This document shows, piece by piece, positions 58,538-62,587 of a stretch of DNA of 62,587 nucleotides (position 1 is its first letter; every line of letters begins with the position of its first letter). The notes beneath the pieces were generated by a model. The model was not told the DNA's origin and ran no database searches. It saw only the letters and a program-made list of their open reading frames with translations. The translations under genes and the position numbers were made by a program. The stretch is from positions 1-62,587 of the forward strand of contig URSD01000011.1 in assembly GCA_900550395.1 (NCBI GenBank). Direction: 5' to 3'. This DNA is from an uncultured Porphyromonadaceae bacterium (GTDB taxonomy: Bacteria; Bacteroidota; Bacteroidia; Bacteroidales; Muribaculaceae).

Positions 58538-59215
58538 TTACCAGCCCAGCAGCTGGTCGAGTTTCTCATGCAGGGCGTCGCCGCGCTGCTCAAGGTCCTT
58601 CTTCACGGCCTTCTTGGCGGCCGCCTTCGCCATATCCATGCTGTAGGCCACGCGCACCAGCACCTCGCGGTTGTTGCCGTTGACAACGCGGTAGCTCTCA
58701 ACCACGGGTATCACGCGGCCGATGCTCTGCGAGATAAGGTTCTTGCCGGCCATCACGCTGCGGGTCACCGACTCGGCCTCGCTCTGGTCCATCTGCTCAT
58801 TGGCTACTGTATTCTCGACCAGCGCCGTTATTTCCGTCTGTATCTGACCTGCCAGATTCTGTTTTGCCAGCTCCAGAGCCTGCATCTTGGCGGCATCGTA
58901 GTTACCGCCGGTACTCATGGCCTCGGCCATTATGAATTTGGGATAACCGTCGTCGTCAAACTGGTACTGCATCAGATACGACCGGTCGAGCTGCTTATCC
59001 AGAGGCAGTGCGCCCGGCGCCGTCTTCCAGCCCTCCTTTGTCAGCCGCTTGGCTTCCTTGCGGGCAGCCTTGGTGGCCTTCTCGTTCAGTTCCTTCTTAG
59101 ATGCTTTGTTCAGCTCCATCCTTTCGCGGCGCTGATCCTTGGCATTCTGAGCAGCTGTCGGCATCGCCACAGCCATGCACAGAGCCAAAGCGAGAGTCAT
59201 TGCAATGTGTTTCAC
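58538..59215 (-). CDS. LPP20-like secreted protein (GTG start)
   Basis: 225 residues from GTG 59215 (KHIAMTLALALCMAVAMPTA AQ signal); the ATG at 59200 is an alternative but would remove the positive charge. The mature part has a charged coil (KDQRRERMELNKASKKELNE KATKAARKEAKRL) and an LPP20-type domain (AEAMSTGGNYDAAKMQALEL AKQNLAGQIQTEITALVENT, VIPVVESYRVVNGNNREVLV RVAYSMD). First gene of the six-gene operon, behind a leader of about 360 nt. Confidence 0.82.
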   Translation of the reverse strand: MKHIAMTLALALCMAVAMPTAAQNAKDQRRERMELNKASKKELNEKATKAARKEAKRLTKEGWKTAPGALPLDKQLDRSYLMQYQFDDDGYPKFIMAEAMSTGGNYDAAKMQALELAKQNLAGQIQTEITALVENTVANEQMDQSEAESVTRSVMAGKNLISQSIGRVIPVVESYRVVNGNNREVLVRVAYSMDMAKAAAKKAVKKDLEQRGDALHEKLDQLLGW

Positions 59216-59577
59216 GTCTGGTAAAAATTGGCGCTGGAAGACTCACAGTCCAACAAAATGCAAGAGAAGCGTGAGAGTCTGTACATGTCGCTCATCTCAC
59301 GCATAGAGGCTCTCGCATTGCCCACCGTAGTCAGACGAGCAACGCAGAAGCCCACGCTTGTATATGCATATAATGCATGCGGAACCGTTTCTCACGAAAC
59401 GTCGTTCCGGACACATGTATAATACATATCCACGGGCATCTACTGTTGCTGGCTTCCGGACTACGGTTAGAATTTGCGAGATTCCTATACGTCAAGAAAC
59501 AGCGTCAAGTAAACGCTTCATATGTCTTTGCATCCCTCCCGCTTCGCCCGTGACCGGGCTTCTGCGTTACGGTCTGC
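59216..59577 (-). ncRNA. Long, potentially structured leader of the caspase operon
   Basis: If transcription starts at the 59578-59620 promoter, the RNA has a leader of about 360 nt with strong complementary segments. AACGCAGAAGCCC (59341-59353) is exactly complementary to GGGCTTCTGCGTT (59556-59568), and ACCGTAGTC (59324-59332) to GACTACGGT (59459-59467). The two pairings cross, as in a pseudoknot or alternative folds. A local hairpin, GGAAC-CGTTTC-TCAC-GAAACG-tc-GTTCC, lies at 59381-59408. It matches no riboswitch class I know. Short open frames in it (e.g. MKRLLDAVS) could be leader peptides. Confidence 0.45.
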
Positions 59578-59620
59578 GTTGCAAAGTAAAGCAATAATTT
59601 TCAATGATGCAACACTTTGC
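59578..59620 (-). promoter_or_regulatory. Promoter module of the caspase operon, shared with the WG-repeat gene
   Basis: The 43-bp segment from GTTGCAAAGTAA to GCAACACTTTGC is identical at 37 of 43 positions to 62408-62450, with no gaps. On the minus strand it reads GCAAAGTGTTGCA ... GAAAATTA ... TTACTTTGCAAC: a near-consensus -7 (TTACTTTG) with TTG about 20 nt upstream. GCAAAGT/ACTTTGC inverted repeats lie at both ends. Coregulation of the two units is inferred. Confidence 0.65.
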
Positions 59621-59715
59621 TTAAATTTTCTTTTATAATCATAAAAATTGTATTCACTATTCAGCGAGTCACTCGAATAGTTACCTGAAGACGATTTAGA
59701 GGCTGTTTAAAAACT

Positions 59716-60099
59716 ATTGCTGTCCGATAAAACGCTATAAGATACAATATATTGGATAATAACCTCCATATAAGCCCTATTCATCGGGGATTACCCGCCG
59801 GATGGCGGGTAAAATCCGGTTAGCCGCGGATTAAGGCGCATAGCGCCGTATCCGCGGTAGGTGCAGTAAAGGGCATCAACCCGCCGGATGGCGGGTTGCA
59901 CGGCCCATAGCGAGCACGAAATCTTTTGAGAATCTGATACATAAACCCGGGCGTCGTGCAACCCGCCATCCGGCGGGTTGATATATCGGTCGTGACACAA
60001 CCGCGGGTACGTCACACACTCCGTGTGTTCCTTAACCCGCGGCTAACCAAATTCAACCCGCGACGAGCGCGGGTTGTTTTGATTTTACCGGACTGCAAT
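59716..60099. repeat. MITE-like palindrome-rich element, copy 2
   Basis: 384 bp; left terminus ATTGCTGTCCGATAAAAC, right terminus ATTTTACCGGACTGCAAT. Internal hairpins: ACCCGCCGGATGGCGGGT, CAACCCGCCGGATGGCGGGT, its inverse CAACCCGCCATCCGGCGGGT, and CAACCCGCGACGAGCGCGGG. The order is the same as in copy 1. It lies between the WG gene's 3' end and the caspase operon's promoter. From 59621 to 59715 I see only AT-rich sequence. Confidence 0.75.
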
Positions 60100-60157
60100 A
60101 ACAAACCCAAGAAGGTGAGTCCGCCACGCTCCGCGGGCTCCCGATGTCGGTCGGCTC

Positions 60158-62341
60158 TTACAGCACCAGATTCACCGTTTCGTAGCTTGACTGGGTGATG
60201 ACGTGGCCGTTGCGTTTGGCTTCAAGGCGTATGGCACGCATTTCGCGCTGGGCTTTCGTCAGATTGGTTTTATAGGTTGACCAATACATGCCTTTGCCTC
60301 CGTATTTTCCGCCTATGTCCTTGCCGTCCTTGTCCTTGACTTTTATACCGAGGTTCGTGGCCGACTCATAGGTGGAACGGGCTACTTTCTCCCAGCGGTC
60401 ATACCGCGCCTGATAATACGCTTTGGAATTGCCAGAGGAAGAGGATGTTGAGGACGAACGCCTTGACGTGCCGGATGTCCGGCCGCTGTGATTGCCCGAA
60501 CGGCTGCCGCCGCCATTCTTGCTGGCATAGTACTGCTGCACGGTTCCGTTTATATCGTTGGCAAGGCCGCTTAACGCCTCGGCCAGCATCACCCAGCCGT
60601 TGGTGCCGCCGCCGGAATCCTGATTCTGCAGAGCGTTCAGATTGCTTATCGAATACTTGTTGCCCAAAGCCGCCCCTTTTTCGTAATAGTAGTAAGCGCC
60701 GTCGCGGTCGCCGGCGTTGATACACACCACGCCGGCATTGTTGTAGTCATTGCCCTTGTCTTCGTTGTTGTCGGCAAGCTCTGCCGCTGTTTCCCACGCA
60801 CGGGTCGCTTCTTCATGGTCGGTGAGGCTTTTTGCCATACTGACAGCCTTATCGTGAAGAGCTGGAACCTCCTTCTTGTAGCTGACAAGATACTTCGTGG
60901 TAAGACCATAACGGGTTACCTCGTAGCTGTATCCACTCACTACGACATCATCATAACCGCGTTTAGACACATTTCCATCTTCATTGACAATATAATACAA
61001 CCCGTCCTTGATGGCCAGCGATGCTTCCGTGGTGCTTTTCGGTAAAATCATGTCGAACTCAAACGGAAGCACCTGCGTGCAATCGTAGTACCTGCTGCTG
61101 ATCAAGCCGTACTTACCGCCCTTGCCGACGATGAGATACGGACGATCCGAGTCGTCCCATAATGATACTTCAGAATACCCGCAATCCTCGGGATACGCAG
61201 TTGTATTGGCCGGTATAATGCCCATCTTGCCGAGGGTATCCGTGAGCACCAGCACCTTACCGACCTGCGTGATGTCGCGGTACGGCTTCCCGAAAGGAGC
61301 ATCGCCGCGCATGAGCACCATGCGGACGTCGTCGCCCGTGACGGAATCGGGCGTGACCGTCCGGTATGTCAGGACTATATTCTCCATGAAACTGACCTCC
61401 TGCGGATACCGGGCCTTCGCAATGTCCTCGTAGGCCTTCTCGGTGCGCTCCTGCGCCGGACCCAGGAGGGCATAATTGCTGTCTCTGAATTCCTTGCTGA
61501 ATATCAGGTCCTTAAATTCCTTATATTTCTTTTTCGAGCCTTTTCTGACTAAGTCATAGGAATCCTTATACTTGAACGGCACAATCTCGTTGCCCCTCAG
61601 GTCGATTACGCCCCACAGATGCGTGTTCGGGTCCTTAACCTGCTTAAACCATTCATAATGCCAGTCGTGTATACGGTCTTTGTATAACTTTTTCCAGCCG
61701 GCGTAGAGCAACAGATATTTGTCTTCAAAATCCTCAAACTTCCTGTCGGTTAAATCCTTGCCTTCCGCATCACAGAATCCTATAAGTCCGTTTCGCTTAT
61801 ATACAATGTGTTTATGCGGATTGTAGCGTATGGCGATGATTTCATCAAAAGTGGCCGAGCCTATCGGCTTGAACTCCGCATCATAAAGACTGTATGCCGA
61901 CCGGCCGGGTTCCTTTGCCCAGATCAGGCTGCCCTTATGGTGCATCTCCTTGAAATCGGGCGAAATCTTCTCGCCCCTGAGGTTGATGGCATAGTAATCA
62001 CCGTCGGTTCTGACAACCGCTATGCCTTTGAAGAAATTTTCGGCATAGTCATATTTATGAGGAAAAAGGTTCTTCCCTTTAAGATTGATGAACCTGTACT
62101 TGCCGTCCTGCTTCACTACGGCTATACTGTCGGCATTGAACTCCGAAGCTTCCTCAAATATCGGCGGGAACAACCATTTGGACCTTGAAGTTTTGTCATA
62201 ATCCTGAGCATATTCACTGGTCTCACTGTTCCAGTATCCATATTTGCCGTTTTTACATTTTTGTGGATGCCACTCCAAATCCCCGGCAACAGATGTCAGC
62301 GAGAACATCAGAAGCAGCATTAGTAGAACTTTGTTTTTCAT
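60158..62341 (-). CDS. Secreted WG-repeat protein
   Basis: 727 residues with signal peptide MKNKVLLMLLLMFSLTSVAG. WG-type repeats fill about 25-500: NGKYGYWNSE, DGKYRFINLKGKNLFPHKYD, DGDYYAINLRGEKISPDFKE, RNGLIGFCDAEGKDLTDRKF, HLWGVIDLRGNEIVPFKYKD and GGKYGLISSRYYDCTQVLPF. A TPR/Sel1-like helical part (about 520-590: YNNAGVVCINAGDRDGAYYY), a Ser/Gly-rich linker (about 610-650) and a basic C-terminal region (TYKTNLTKAQREMRAIRLEA) follow. WG repeats form binding propellers or solenoids. Its promoter is the sister of that of the caspase operon next to it. Confidence 0.88.
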   Translation of the reverse strand: MKNKVLLMLLLMFSLTSVAGDLEWHPQKCKNGKYGYWNSETSEYAQDYDKTSRSKWLFPPIFEEASEFNADSIAVVKQDGKYRFINLKGKNLFPHKYDYAENFFKGIAVVRTDGDYYAINLRGEKISPDFKEMHHKGSLIWAKEPGRSAYSLYDAEFKPIGSATFDEIIAIRYNPHKHIVYKRNGLIGFCDAEGKDLTDRKFEDFEDKYLLLYAGWKKLYKDRIHDWHYEWFKQVKDPNTHLWGVIDLRGNEIVPFKYKDSYDLVRKGSKKKYKEFKDLIFSKEFRDSNYALLGPAQERTEKAYEDIAKARYPQEVSFMENIVLTYRTVTPDSVTGDDVRMVLMRGDAPFGKPYRDITQVGKVLVLTDTLGKMGIIPANTTAYPEDCGYSEVSLWDDSDRPYLIVGKGGKYGLISSRYYDCTQVLPFEFDMILPKSTTEASLAIKDGLYYIVNEDGNVSKRGYDDVVVSGYSYEVTRYGLTTKYLVSYKKEVPALHDKAVSMAKSLTDHEEATRAWETAAELADNNEDKGNDYNNAGVVCINAGDRDGAYYYYEKGAALGNKYSISNLNALQNQDSGGGTNGWVMLAEALSGLANDINGTVQQYYASKNGGGSRSGNHSGRTSGTSRRSSSTSSSSGNSKAYYQARYDRWEKVARSTYESATNLGIKVKDKDGKDIGGKYGGKGMYWSTYKTNLTKAQREMRAIRLEAKRNGHVITQSSYETVNLVL

Positions 62342-62407
62342 AGGATTGTAATAATTTAGGTTATAAAACAGCCAAAATCACCAGGATTTTAACTTTTAGT
62401 GCCATTT

Positions 62408-62450
62408 GTTGCAAAGTAACGCATTAATTTTCAGATTTGCAACACTTTGC
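62408..62450 (-). promoter_or_regulatory. Promoter module of the WG-repeat gene
   Basis: Same 43-bp module as 59578-59620: GTTGCAAAGTAACGCATT, AATTTTCAGATTTGCAACAC and TTTGC on the plus strand; TTACTTTGCAAC on the minus strand gives the -7 box, with TTG about 20 nt upstream. Leader of about 60 nt to ATG 62341. Confidence 0.65.
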
Positions 62451-62460
62451 AAAAAATTAT

Positions 62461-62520
62461 ATTGCAGTCCGATAACACGAGGACAACCCGCGTTCATGGC
62501 GGGTTGAATATGGTTAGCTT
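62461..62520. repeat. Partial or edge copy of the MITE-like element
   Basis: Begins with the terminal repeat ATTGCAGTCCGATAACAC, followed by the CAACCCGCG...GCGGGTTG hairpin and AATATGGTTAGC, as in the inverted half of copies 1 and 2. Similarity fades near 62520, so it is a half copy or diverges before the window end (62587). The last 67 bases show nothing I can name. Confidence 0.6.
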
Positions 62521-62587
62521 TTACCTTTGCAGTCGAGATCTCCGTTAACATTTCAGCCGGAGATTGTTAATAAGTAAGACAGAGACG

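Overview
The window is a stretch of a GC-rich Bacteroidales chromosome, most plausibly a Muribaculaceae (S24-7)-type gut bacterium. Reasons: order-specific families (DUF4294, DUF4834, DUF3244, DUF1573 next to meaB, the recA-nadK pair, a roughly 490-residue lepB next to wbqC); promoters of the Bacteroidetes type (TTTG, about 19-21 nt, then TAnnTTTG); no Shine-Dalgarno sequences; and a high coding GC content. The lineage call is inference from gene content, not from a marker-gene search.

Layout. 1-4543 (+): nusA (5' end missing), infB and folK. 4544-6523: repeats, a strong promoter, a long inverted repeat and two small secreted-protein genes, one frameshifted. 10248-6524 (-): a tight operon HAD phosphatase - ribF - B3/4 protein - YciO/Sua5-like protein - acyltransferase. 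10310-11620: a Y1 (HUH) transposase inside a nest of multi-hairpin repeats. 14038-11876 (-): a large Ig-like secreted protein. 16100-14467 (-): hipBA module 1. Then a membrane protein and tRNA-Asp. 17589-21265 (+): a GH43-like/GH51 arabinofuranosidase overlapping a neuC-type epimerase. 21445-27176 (+): secreted EEP nuclease/phosphatase, EnvC-like factor, Wzx-like flippase, SDR, phoH. 27362-32341 (+): a lipoprotein regulator plus three secreted proteins of mosaic base composition. 39326-32712 (-): pdxJ-exbB-exbD-tonB, meaB-DUF1573 and recA-nadK. 39416-44178: an ACT-like protein, wbqC, lepB, an Lrp regulator, DUF4294 and xerD. 44194-48945: a second TPR/HTH lipoprotein regulator, a beta-helix lipoprotein and a propeller-like protein. 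51405-48967 (-): psd-pssA-DUF4834-DUF2461. 52996-51519 (-): hipBA module 2. 62341-53242 (-): a WG-repeat protein, then an operon with LPP20-like, DUF4384, unknown, caspase-like (C14) and papain/transglutaminase-like secreted proteins.

The strongest candidate for an undescribed system is 53242-62450. Six co-directional secreted-protein genes, including a Cys/His caspase-like protease and a Cys-His-Asp transglutaminase-fold protein, sit behind a 43-bp promoter module that recurs (37 of 43 bases identical) in front of the adjacent WG-repeat gene. The caspase operon also has a leader of about 360 nt with strong complementary segments. Copies of a 380-bp palindrome-rich MITE-like element (terminal repeats ATTGCTGTCCGATAAAA) lie on both sides of the WG gene.

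The second theme is the density of repeat families between genes: the MITE-like element (copies at 4687, 32477, 59716, 62461); triple-hairpin elements flanking the Y1 transposase; a repeat built on GACATAAGGTCATAAG and TTTTTGTTTCGATAACGCCC; and a GGTAAGAGGGGG element that repeatedly lies directly at or after stop codons in transcript orientation.
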